The notes under the pieces: generated by a model | The model's input: the letters and a program-made list of their open reading frames with translations, nothing else | Told to the model about the DNA's origin: nothing | Database searches by the model: none | Shown here: positions 8,738 to 16,670 of the stretch, one piece after another | Numbering within the stretch: position 1 is the first letter of the stretch | Layout: the number at the start of each line of letters is the position of its first letter | Origin: JAHRVQ01 sp963976815 | Lineage (GTDB): Bacteria > Pseudomonadota > Gammaproteobacteria > Pseudomonadales > Azotimanducaceae | DNA length: 64,000 nucleotides | Reading direction: 5' to 3' | Assembly: GCA_963976815.1 (NCBI GenBank) | Contig: CAXBLU010000001.1 | Coordinates: forward strand, 558,001 to 622,000 | Position numbers and translations under genes: made by a program

Positions 8738-9514
8738 CTATTCCCCGGTAAATTTCGCGGGTCGTTTCTCCAGGAAGGCTTTAATCCCTTCGGCGTTATC
8801 GCTGGTTTTACCTGCAACAGCCTGTAAATCAGCTTCAAGCTGGAGCTGATCCGTGTAGCTGTTATTGAGCGACTCCCAATAGGCTTTGCGCATCAATCCA
8901 AGTGACTTTGGCCCCTGCGCCAGTCGAGTTGCAATGCTCAGCGCTTCGGTCATCAGATCACCGTCCTCGACCACCTTATTGATTAGGCCCCATTCCAGCG
9001 CTGTCTCAGCCGGTAGCCGCTCTGCCAGCATGGACAACTCAACCGCCCGACGCCAACCGATGAGTCTAGGTAAAATGTAGGTCGCACCACCGTCTGGCAC
9101 GAGGCCAATATTCGCAAAGGCCTGTAAGAAATATGCACTTCGGGTCGCCACGGCATAGTCAGCCATCACAGCGAAGCTCATCCCAACCCCCACCGCTGGA
9201 CCATTGATGGCGGTTACCATAGGAATTTCCATTTTGCGCAGCATATTCATCACCGGGTGATAATGGGTTTCCAATATATGGCCTGGTGGTGTTGGTCCTC
9301 CTGCAGGTCCTGCTTGCAGATTAGCTCCGGCACAAAAAGCTCTCCCCTCGCCCGTCAGAAGCAGGCATCGGGCATCACTATTCAAAACATCACGTATCGC
9401 AGAACTGAGCTCCGCCACCATATCGGCCGACAGCGCATTGAGGAATTGCGGTGCATTTAGCTTGATGATGCCGATTTGATTTTGGTATTCGACAACAATA
9501 TTTTCATAACTCAT
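8738..9514 (-). CDS. Enoyl-CoA hydratase/isomerase family protein (PaaG-like)
   Basis: 258 residues, normal crotonase length. The oxyanion-hole segments GRAFCAGANL and NGPAVGVGMSF are present. The active-site region reads FANIGLVPDGGATYILPRL, with Asp at the position used by PaaG-type delta-isomerases, so isomerisation of an unsaturated or ring-epoxide acyl-CoA is as likely as hydration. The complete paralogue of the truncated copy at 6196-6478. It stands alone; a REP-like hairpin follows the stop. The physiological substrate is unknown. Confidence 0.85.
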   Translation of the reverse strand: MSYENIVVEYQNQIGIIKLNAPQFLNALSADMVAELSSAIRDVLNSDARCLLLTGEGRAFCAGANLQAGPAGGPTPPGHILETHYHPVMNMLRKMEIPMVTAINGPAVGVGMSFAVMADYAVATRSAYFLQAFANIGLVPDGGATYILPRLIGWRRAVELSMLAERLPAETALEWGLINKVVEDGDLMTEALSIATRLAQGPKSLGLMRKAYWESLNNSYTDQLQLEADLQAVAGKTSDNAEGIKAFLEKRPAKFTGE

Positions 9515-9736
9515 ATGACGTCTTCTTTTTCTCTCAAAAGTAATATGAAGATACTATAGGTATCTATGCGCGGCTTAAACGCTAACTCGCAGTCAGAACA
9601 AGGTCGACACACATTCTGTGGCTTTAGCCATTAGAACTTCTACACCGATGTTCACTTGTTTTAGAACAGACTGGTTCAGCGACACTATAACCGTCTACAC
9701 TGCGGCCCCACGATTAACACTACCCAGACAAAAATA

Positions 9737-10249
9737 ATGACCCAATCGACCGTAAGCATTGGCTTGAGCAACCCCAAGAACCCATTTAATGTCGGCCTGA
9801 TCATGAGGGCGGCTGGTTGCTTTCAAGCGGACGAAGTCCTCTATACAGGAGAACGTTACGACCGGGCTGCGTCTTTCAATACCGACACACAAAACGCAGG
9901 CTTAACCATTCCGTTCACCTGGGTGCCGAGCCTGCCCGGTGACATTGCCGACGATACCCGGGTCGTGTGTGTAGAACTGGTAGAGGGTGCTATCCCCCTG
10001 CCTGAATACCAACACCCGAAGAAGGCGCTCTACATTTTTGGTCCGGAGGACGGCACCATAGAGCAAGAGGTTCTAGACCAAGCAGACTCTGTGGTATTTA
10101 TGCCGACCGTAGGCAGCCTAAATCTGGCGGCGGCTGTGAATGTGCTGTTGTATGACAGGTTATCCAAAATGCCTGGGAGTAATAGTTACGAGTCCTTGAT
10201 TCGTGAAAGTCGGGACACCAACAATCGCACGAAAGTGAAAACGCGTTAA
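9737..10249 (+). CDS. TrmH/SpoU-family (SPOUT) RNA 2'-O-methyltransferase
   Basis: 170 residues. SPOUT motifs are visible: an N-terminal NPFNVGLIMRAAGCF (N...N.g...R), a central ALYIFGPEDGTIEQEVLDQA (motif 2) and GSLNLAAAVNVLLYDRL (motif 3), which together build the knotted SAM site. The length fits a minimal SPOUT enzyme such as TrmL, lacking N-terminal RNA-binding extensions. The target is presumably tRNA or rRNA; the exact nucleotide cannot be inferred. Encoded divergently from the PaaG-like crotonase and convergent with trpS. Confidence 0.85.
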   Translation: MTQSTVSIGLSNPKNPFNVGLIMRAAGCFQADEVLYTGERYDRAASFNTDTQNAGLTIPFTWVPSLPGDIADDTRVVCVELVEGAIPLPEYQHPKKALYIFGPEDGTIEQEVLDQADSVVFMPTVGSLNLAAAVNVLLYDRLSKMPGSNSYESLIRESRDTNNRTKVKTR

Positions 10250-10293
10250 CGCCCACTGGCGTTGCACATACTGCTTATCTTAATTTGATCCGA

Positions 10294-11298
10294 CTAGCCT
10301 AGTGATCTGATGCCAACAGCATCCCGCAGCAGCTCCAGTAATGGCGCTGCCAAAGCGCGAGCCTTCTCACCACCTTCTTTTAGTTTTTGTTCAATTAGCT
10401 CAGGCTTCTCTAATAGCTCCATATAACGCGCTCTTGGCTCTTCCAGTTCGGCATTGACCAGAGTAAACAGTTCTTTCTTCGCCTGCCCCCAGCCGATGCC
10501 GTTAGCAAACTCCTGGGTCATCCAAGCTTTTTGTTCAGCACTCGCAAACGCGCACCAGATTTCGAACACCGTGGAGTCGTTGGTTTCTTTCGGCTCACCT
10601 GGCTCAAGTAAATTGGTTTTGATTTTGTTGATATGTTTTTGCAGTTTCTTCTCGGGCAAAAACAGCGGAATAGTATTGTCGTAGCTTTTACTCATCTTGC
10701 GGCCATCAAGGCCTTTCAGCACAGCCCCCTCGTCACCCACAACCGCCTCGGGAATACTGAAATGCTTGCCGTATAAATGATTAAACCGCTGGGCGATATC
10801 CCGCGCCATTTCAATATGTTGGATTTGGTCCCGCCCGACGGGCACATGGGTGGCGTTAAAAGCCAGGATGTCTGCTGCCATCAATATTGGATAGCTAAAC
10901 AGCCCCATATTGATCCCATAATCAGGATCCTCGCCTGCATCCTGGTTCTTCTGCACGGCATCTTTGTAGGCATGGGCACGGTTCATTAAGCCTTTAGCTG
11001 CGGTACAGGTTAAAAACCAGGTGAGCTCTGGTATTTGAGGCACATCAGACTGGCGATAGAAAACGGCTTTATCGGTATCTAAGCCCAGTGCCAACCAGGT
11101 TGCAGCAATCTCGCGGGTAGACTGATGGACTCGATCGGCATCTTGAGACTTGATCAACGCATGGTAGTCCGCCAGAAATTAGAAATATTGACCATCCCCG
11201 TGACTCATCTCGATTGCCGGCTTAATTGCACCCACATAGTTACCCAGGTGAGGCGTACCCGTAGTTGTGATACCGGTAAGTGTTATTGGTTTACCCAT
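10294..11298 (-). pseudogene. trpS: Tryptophanyl-tRNA synthetase gene interrupted by an in-frame TAA
   Basis: From an ATG at 11298 (ribosome binding site AGGAA) the frame reads MGKPITLTGITTTGTPHLGN, continuing YVGAIKPAIEM to DGQYF, then a TAA at 11179-11181 (codon 40). It continues in the same frame as FLADYHALIKSQDADRV to the normal C-terminus. Related enzymes have a Tyr at this position (FYF.ADYHAL), so a single base change TAY to TAA explains the stop. The class I signatures flank it: PHLGN (HIGH equivalent) before, and GRKMSKSYDN (KMSKS) after. Restart at TTG 11157 would lose the ATP-binding HIGH region. Everything downstream of the stop is intact. Either this is a very young pseudogene with another trpS elsewhere, or there is readthrough, or a sequence error. 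Confidence 0.88.
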
Positions 11299-11355
11299 TG
11301 TTTTTCCTGAGCCTAAAAATCACGGTCTAGTTTATGTAGTTTATGTGTAGTTTAT

Positions 11356-11465
11356 GGACACCCACTATGTTGTTGTAGATTATTGTGTAGATTATGGACA
11401 CCCACTATTTAAAATGAACGATATAACGGGAATGGGCTGAAAGCACACTTAAATAGTGGGTGTCC
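11356..11465. repeat. REP-like repeats (3 copies)
   Basis: GGACACCCACTAT at 11356-11368 and 11396-11408 and the reverse complement ATAGTGGGTGTCC at 11453-11465, lying between the RAYT gene and trpS. The last two form an inverted pair. The first two are part of a short direct duplication (TTTATGGACACCCACTAT / ATTATGGACACCCACTAT). The intergenic sequence 11466-11610 shows nothing else. Confidence 0.9.
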
Positions 11466-11610
11466 TGAAATTTTTCGCCTCAAAAAGCTCCCAACGACCA
11501 TGCTAGTGCTGGAACAACATAACTGGAGAAAAATTGGGATCCTGGCTCGGTGGTTACCAGCAAGCAGAGCATCGAGTTTCGCGCCCTATATTACAGCTGA
11601 CCTCTACATT

Positions 11611-12555
11611 TTAGGACTGTAGGTTCATAGACCTGGTTTTGATCCAACACTGATTGAGGTCTTTCGCATAGTCTTTTAAAGACTGGACTGATCCAATCGC
11701 GCGTTGCCAGTAGTTGGGTTTTGGTAGGTAATGTTCTAACCATATCGTCGAATTCGGCGCGTTACTTTGCGCCAATGTACGCTGCGCACTTTCCGATATC
11801 GGTCGTTTGCTTCGCTGGGCTAACGCCGTCCAAATGAGCAACTCGACATATTCATCTAAGCGACATGCAAGAGGCAAATTCTCGGGAGACTTACCAAAAG
11901 TGCACAATTGCTCCGCTGCATTTTGTGTTCTCAGTCTGCGGTGAATAGAGGTGTGGTGGCTATCTTCCGCCCCTGTCGCAATGCCAGCTCGCACAGGGTT
12001 TAAATCAACATACACCATGGCCGCAAGTACTGCAGTTTCATCAAGCAGTCGTTGCGACTTAAAACGGCCTTCCCAGAAGCGCCCTTTGCAGCAATCCTCC
12101 TGATTGGCTATGCGTGCCAGAGGCTCATTTAAACATCGCATAAACCATGACAACGAACTCAAGCGTTGGCGCAATACGGCAATACGTTCCGGCCTCGAAA
12201 GTATCTCGTGTTTTGCTGCCTGTTTTGCTTCTTGTCTCACCTTGGAATCTGACCGACGAGGAAACAATGCCAGCCATTTCTCGGCAATCGTATCGTCACT
12301 CCAGGTACTCGTTCGCTCGGGAAGAATTTGTAGGACCATGTGATAATGATTGGACATCACCGCATAACCAAACAGGTCCACGGCGAAAATATCCGCTAGC
12401 ATGAGCATCCGCTCCTCCAACCATGCTCGACGATGCTCAAATTGCTCACCGGTGTCGTGATCATAGCCACAAAGAAAAGCCCGCCTCACACATCTTGAAC
12501 AAACGTGGTAGACGCCGCCATTCGGATCAACCAGGTGAGAACGGGGATAGGTCAT
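11611..12555 (-). CDS. REP-associated tyrosine transposase (RAYT, Y1/HUH family)
   Basis: 314 residues. The N-terminus MTYPRSHLVDPNGGVYHVCS is typical of RAYTs (G.vYHv..R). The HUH metal-binding motif is in GYAVMSNHYHMVLQ. The catalytic tyrosine is in the helix AAMVYVDLNPVRAGIATG (Y..lNPVRAG). RAYTs are single-copy domesticated relatives of IS200/IS605 transposases that nick and move REP palindromes. Here copies of GGACACCCACTAT flank the gene on both sides (11356-11465 and 12651-12693) and recur in at least four other intergenic sites, so this enzyme is the likely mobiliser of that family. The coding frame is intact. Confidence 0.92.
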   Translation of the reverse strand: MTYPRSHLVDPNGGVYHVCSRCVRRAFLCGYDHDTGEQFEHRRAWLEERMLMLADIFAVDLFGYAVMSNHYHMVLQILPERTSTWSDDTIAEKWLALFPRRSDSKVRQEAKQAAKHEILSRPERIAVLRQRLSSLSWFMRCLNEPLARIANQEDCCKGRFWEGRFKSQRLLDETAVLAAMVYVDLNPVRAGIATGAEDSHHTSIHRRLRTQNAAEQLCTFGKSPENLPLACRLDEYVELLIWTALAQRSKRPISESAQRTLAQSNAPNSTIWLEHYLPKPNYWQRAIGSVQSLKDYAKDLNQCWIKTRSMNLQS

Positions 12556-12650
12556 GGGTTTAGGATGCTTCAGCTAAGCGAACGTGGGAATAAGAGATCT
12601 CCGCTATTTGATTAGGATATTTGCCTAAAAAGCTATCAGCGTTTCGCTAG

Positions 12651-12693
12651 GTGGTGGGTGTTCCGATTTAGCCGTGCTAGATGGTGGGTGTCC
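12651..12693. repeat. REP-like repeats (2 degenerate copies)
   Basis: GTGGTGGGTGTTCC at 12651-12664 and ATGGTGGGTGTCC at 12681-12693, direct orientation, upstream of the RAYT start. Each is preceded by GCTAG, so the pair looks like a short tandem duplication. Confidence 0.75.
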
Positions 12694-12772
12694 TGAATTA
12701 TTCCGACCTATGTTTTGTTTGGTATGCTGCGATACAAACGACATTGGAAATTAGCTAACAAGGAGCGCAGTG

Positions 12773-13531
12773 ATGCCTGATCTAACGGGTAAGGTTTACA
12801 TAGTCACAGGGGGTAATGGTGGCATTGGGCTAGGTATGGCAGAAGGCATCGCCATGGCCGGCGGCAATATCGCCATTTGGGGGCGGAACGATGCCAAAAA
12901 CCAAGAAGCATTAGGAAAGCTACGAACAATCGGAATAAAAGCGGAAGCCTACCTTTGTGATGTGGGTGATGAAACCGCCATTGTCGACACTATGAAGCGA
13001 ACTGTTGATGACTTCGGTCGGTTAGATGGATTGTTTGCAAATGCTGGACGGGGTGGTGCTGGCAAGAAGTTTATCGACATGTCTCTTGATGATTGGCGTA
13101 GCGTGATGGCGATTAATCTCGATGGTGTTTTTCTGACCCTGCGTGAAGCCTGCAAAATTCTGATCGAACAAGGTGAAGGCGGCAGTCTGGTGGCGGTATC
13201 TTCCACTTCCGCAATTCATGGCGCCGCTGGCAACGAGGCATATGGCACAGCCAAAACTGGCTTAAATGGGCTCGTTCGCGCACTGGCGGTTGGGATGGCC
13301 CGTTACGGTATCCGGGTCAACTCTCTACTACCAGGTTGGACCATCACTGATCTTGCTTCGGGCGGCTATCACAATGATAAGTTCCGAAACGCGACCACAC
13401 AGAGAACACCTGTTCGTCGCTGGGCAGATCCTACTGAGTTTCGTGAAATAGGAGCGTTCTTAGCTGACCCGAGCATCACCTTCCACACCGGTCAGGAAGT
13501 GACTGTAGATGGAGGCTATACAGTTTTTTAG
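12773..13531 (+). CDS. Short-chain dehydrogenase/reductase (SDR)
   Basis: 252 residues from the ATG at 12773, preceded by AAGGAGCGCA; a GTG three bases earlier is also possible. The Rossmann cofactor motif is TGGNGGIGLGMAEG near the N-terminus, followed by NAG (FANAGRGGAG). The catalytic serine lies in VSSTSAIHG and the YxxxK pair in AYGTAKTGL. The C-terminus HTGQEVTVDGGYT is typical of classical SDRs such as 3-oxoacyl-ACP/CoA reductases. A crotonase gene follows 95 bp downstream in the same direction, so the pair could handle successive steps of an acyl-CoA pathway. The substrate is unknown. Confidence 0.87.
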   Translation: MPDLTGKVYIVTGGNGGIGLGMAEGIAMAGGNIAIWGRNDAKNQEALGKLRTIGIKAEAYLCDVGDETAIVDTMKRTVDDFGRLDGLFANAGRGGAGKKFIDMSLDDWRSVMAINLDGVFLTLREACKILIEQGEGGSLVAVSSTSAIHGAAGNEAYGTAKTGLNGLVRALAVGMARYGIRVNSLLPGWTITDLASGGYHNDKFRNATTQRTPVRRWADPTEFREIGAFLADPSITFHTGQEVTVDGGYTVF

Positions 13532-13626
13532 TCCCGGTTAGTAAATGTAGACTCGATCTTGCCATTATTCACCAATCATGAAGTTATTTTTGGATAGACC
13601 ATTTTCAATTACCCCGGAGCGGATAC

Positions 13627-14478
13627 ATGACCTTTGAAGCACTGCTTTATGAAATAGAAGACAACATTTTGACCATTACTTTTAACCGGCCTGAGGCGAT
13701 GAACGCTTTTAGTGGACCGATGTTCGCCGAGTTATTCACGGCGCTTGATATGGCGGATGCTGATGATGAAGTAAAAGCAATCATCATCACCGGTGCGGGT
13801 CGTGCGTTTTGCGCCGGCGCGGACCTTTCCCAGGGTGACAAAACATGGGAGGGACACGAGGAGCGCCTCGAAGAAACTCAGAAAGGCGATGGTGGCGGTG
13901 AAATTACGCGCCGCATATACGCGTGTTTAAAACCCGTGATCGTCGCCTTCAATGGCGCGGCCGTTGGCATGGGCATGACAATCACGCTTGCCGCAGATTT
14001 CAGGTTGGCCGTTAAGAACGCCAAGATGGGATTTGTCTTCGCGGCTCGAGGCATTGTACCTGAAGGCTGTTCAGCCTGGTTCTTGCCAAGGCTCGTGGGC
14101 ATTAGCAAGGCATTGGACTGGTGTTACTCAGGCAGAGTGTTCCGATCCGAAGAGGCCCTGGAAGCCGGATTAATCCGCAGTCTCCACGAACCTGAAGATC
14201 TGATCCCAGCAGCAAGAGAGCTTGCCCACCAAATGGTCGATTCTAGTTCCTCTATTTCTGTGACTCTGACACGCCATATGATGTGGAAAATGCTGGGTGC
14301 ATCAGACCCAATCGAAGCACACAGAATCGATACTGCCGGCATCAACGCCACCGGCACCTCAGCCGATGCGAGTGAGGGGATAAACTCGTTCCTTGAAAAA
14401 CGCGCGCCTGTATTTCCTGGAAAAGTGAGCAAGGATTTACCCGAATTCTTCCCATGGTGGGACAAACCAGTGTTCTAA
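13627..14478 (+). CDS. Enoyl-CoA hydratase/isomerase family protein
   Basis: 283 residues, slightly longer than usual because of a C-terminal tail ending DLPEFFPWWDKPVF. A GGAGCGGATAC ribosome binding site precedes the ATG. Crotonase motifs: GRAFCAGADLSQG, FNGAAVGMGMTITLAADFRL and FAARGIVPEGCSAWFLPRLV, where the Glu of PEG matches a catalytic glutamate position of hydratases. An insertion (about residues 75-95) with a Glu/Gly-rich loop precedes RRIYACLKPVI. Probably co-transcribed with the SDR upstream. Its end faces the convergent SDR gene across a REP-like cluster. Confidence 0.85.
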   Translation: MTFEALLYEIEDNILTITFNRPEAMNAFSGPMFAELFTALDMADADDEVKAIIITGAGRAFCAGADLSQGDKTWEGHEERLEETQKGDGGGEITRRIYACLKPVIVAFNGAAVGMGMTITLAADFRLAVKNAKMGFVFAARGIVPEGCSAWFLPRLVGISKALDWCYSGRVFRSEEALEAGLIRSLHEPEDLIPAARELAHQMVDSSSSISVTLTRHMMWKMLGASDPIEAHRIDTAGINATGTSADASEGINSFLEKRAPVFPGKVSKDLPEFFPWWDKPVF

Positions 14479-14495
14479 CACTTCCCCCCAATTTA

Positions 14496-14660
14496 GGACA
14501 CCCACTATTCCGCTAGCAATTTAGGACACCCACTATTCCGCAATTCAGGACACCGGTCCCAATTCAGGACACCCACTATTCGAAAGATTACATGAAAGTG
14601 AGCGCCGTGAGATCTTCGCTAGATAATGGGTGTCCTGATCTTTTTAGATAGTGGGTGTCC
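14496..14660. repeat. REP-like repeat cluster (5 full copies plus 1 partial)
   Basis: GGACACCCACTAT at 14496-14508, 14524-14536 and 14567-14579, a partial GGACACC at 14548-14554, and reverse-complement copies at 14623-14635 (ATAATGGGTGTCC) and 14648-14660 (ATAGTGGGTGTCC). Three forward copies followed by two reverse copies form a nested inverted structure in the gap between two convergent genes. It could fold into alternative long hairpins and act as a bidirectional mRNA end. Confidence 0.9.
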
Positions 14661-14675
14661 TGATCTTTTCCCAGA

Positions 14676-15515
14676 CTATTCCGGAAGCACCTCCGGGTCG
14701 AACATGTCACTCCAGGGTCCAAGATATTGGCCACCATCTGCAATCAGTGAAGCGCCATTGATGTAACCCGCGGCCGGAGAGCAAAGAAAGATGGACATTG
14801 CTGCGACTTCTTCGGCTGTACCTAGCCGGTGTGCTGGCACATCTTTTAACTGCCGGGTTTCATAATCGGCAAACTCTGACTTCGCGTATTCTTCTTCCCG
14901 TAGACCTTCTGTGGCAATACTGCCCGGCGCCAGCGCGTTAATGGTGACACCATGCCGCGCATAATAGTAAGCCAGACTTCGGGTCATACTGACCACGCCT
15001 GATCGGGCAGCACCAGAATGCACAAACGCTGGCGCACCTCGATCAAACGAGTAGACATGGACAATGTTCACGATCGCACCACTGCCCTTTTGGGCCATAT
15101 GTTTGCCCACCCGGCTACACACATTCCACGTACCATTCAGGTTCAGATCAATCACTGACCGCCACCCTTTATCACTAATATCAAAGGGCCGAGCTGGGAA
15201 TTGTCCGCCCGCGTTGTTGATCAGACAATCAATTGTTCCAAAGCGGTTTAGCGATTCTGTTAGCAGATTATCTACCTGATCCACCTCGCGGATACTCATT
15301 GGTATCGATAAACACTCGACACCATGAGCGAGGATATCGGCCTGGGTTGCCGCCAGATTCTCGATATTGCGGCTCGCGATGATGATGTTCGCACCGAGGG
15401 AGGCAAAGCCGAGGGCGATTTCTCGTCCAATACCACGACCGCCACCGGTCACCAGTACGGTTTTGTCTTTGAACAGACCTGGCGCAAAAGTGTTAACCGG
15501 CGATTGAGTACCCAT
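14676..15515 (-). CDS. SDR-family oxidoreductase resembling peroxisomal trans-2-enoyl-CoA reductase (PECR)
   Basis: 279 residues. The cofactor motif is TGGGRGIGREIALGF, with SRN after beta-2 suggesting NADP(H); NNAGGQFPARP follows. In place of the usual YxxxK it has FVHSGAARSGVVSMTRSLA, the arrangement of PECR and related 2,4-dienoyl/2-enoyl-CoA reductases (human PECR has VHSGAARAGV). A role in reducing an unsaturated acyl-CoA therefore fits better than alcohol oxidation. The C-terminal INGASLIADGGQYLGPWSDM is normal for the family. No operon partner on this strand. Confidence 0.82.
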   Translation of the reverse strand: MGTQSPVNTFAPGLFKDKTVLVTGGGRGIGREIALGFASLGANIIIASRNIENLAATQADILAHGVECLSIPMSIREVDQVDNLLTESLNRFGTIDCLINNAGGQFPARPFDISDKGWRSVIDLNLNGTWNVCSRVGKHMAQKGSGAIVNIVHVYSFDRGAPAFVHSGAARSGVVSMTRSLAYYYARHGVTINALAPGSIATEGLREEEYAKSEFADYETRQLKDVPAHRLGTAEEVAAMSIFLCSPAAGYINGASLIADGGQYLGPWSDMFDPEVLPE

Positions 15516-15661
15516 GTGTGCTCCCGTTTTATGGCTTTTGTGTGTAGATCGCCAACCGCATATTGGTGATCGATGCGATTGAAGATACTACCACCAGGGG
15601 TTTCCCGCCATAAATCTTGCTGATGGCACGGTATGTGGGGGGTTAGTGCTAAATTGGCGTT

Positions 15662-16090
15662 ATGTCTGATGTTTACCAATCAATTCGCCTCGGAGGCGAA
15701 GATCGTAACGCTGAGTCACTCGGGGATTTTGTGGCGTGGCTTATCACCAATGACATGTTGGACCCCGTGCTTGCGGAGCAGTCAGGGCATGAAGCTGCTC
15801 GCGTCAAAATGCAGGACTTAACAGGTGCCGCGTTCTTAACAACGGTCCTACATGGTGACTTGAAGCCTGAACATCTGAACGAAACCGGCAGAAACTTTTG
15901 TGCGCATTATCTTGCCTCTGATCAATATGATCGAGATTACCAACAGCTTGAATATGAGGCTGAGAACGACTGGCTTCGATTTGACGTGGTGTCAGCAAAA
16001 ATCAGCGAGGTTTATAGAGCCTTTATTAAACCTGAGCCCGCTTTGAAAAAACTCGCGGCAAAGGTCATTCAGTTTCCAAGCCGGAAATAG
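15662..16090 (+). CDS. Conserved-looking hypothetical protein
   Basis: 142 residues, soluble, acidic, no signal peptide or membrane segment, no family recognised. The frame has good coding character: ordered mix of charged and hydrophobic residues, and a C-terminal basic end KVIQFPSRK. No clear Shine-Dalgarno sequence is visible before the ATG. Its last codons are copied (28 bp) into the repeat cluster downstream at 16265-16292. Confidence 0.6.
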   Translation: MSDVYQSIRLGGEDRNAESLGDFVAWLITNDMLDPVLAEQSGHEAARVKMQDLTGAAFLTTVLHGDLKPEHLNETGRNFCAHYLASDQYDRDYQQLEYEAENDWLRFDVVSAKISEVYRAFIKPEPALKKLAAKVIQFPSRK

Positions 16091-16110
16091 CGATTATGGA
16101 TTGGAATTCA

Positions 16111-16532
16111 GGACACCCACTATTTGGCAGGGGGCGGGAATTCAGGACACCCACTATTTAATCTAAATGGAAAATCGGGTGCTCTCCAAACCTATCGAAA
16201 TAATGGGTGTCCCGGTTTATGCGCTCCAAACCCACCGAGATAGTGGGTGTCCCGATTTAAGTCTCCAAGCCGGAAATAGCGATTATGGATTGCTGATCAT
16301 GTCGTAGGCGGGAATTCAGGAAGGAATTCAGGACACCCACTATTTAATCTAAATGGAAAATCGGGCGGGAATTCAGGACACCCACTATTTAATCTAAATG
16401 GAAAATCGGGTGCACTCCAAAACTATCGAAACAATGGGTGTCCCGATTTAAGATCCCGATTTAAGATCGAAATAATGGGTGTCCCGATTTAAGCCATGGG
16501 TGTCCCGATTTAAGTCCAGATAGTGGGTGTCC
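16111..16532. repeat. Dense REP-like cluster with internal segment duplications
   Basis: About ten motif copies. Forward GGACACCCACTAT at 16111, 16145, 16331 and 16376. Reverse-type (ATAATGGGTGTCC, ATAGTGGGTGTCC and variants) at 16200, 16240, 16431, 16472, about 16494 and 16520. Longer pieces are duplicated too. CCAAGCCGGAAATAGCGATT and the bases that follow (28 bp, 16076-16103), the 3' end of the upstream gene, reappear at 16265-16292. The segment TTTAATCTAAATGGAAAATC occurs three times after forward copies. GTGTCCCGATTTAAG repeats many times. The remaining gap to 16670 has no gene. The pattern indicates repeated local duplication. Confidence 0.92.
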
Positions 16533-16670
16533 CGATTTACCGATTTAAGGAGCCGGCTTAAGAGCACAATAGTCCGGTGGCGCAGCAGTCGTACTTGGCC
16601 TGGGTGCTGTTGGTCTCATCGGACTGGGTGATGGCTGATAGATCATCATCGGTTTAGGGAGTGCCTCTCT

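Noticed and set aside
15633..15821. 62-codon frame overlapping the start of the hypothetical gene at 15662
   Set aside because: Overlaps in another frame; the 142-codon frame has better coding character.
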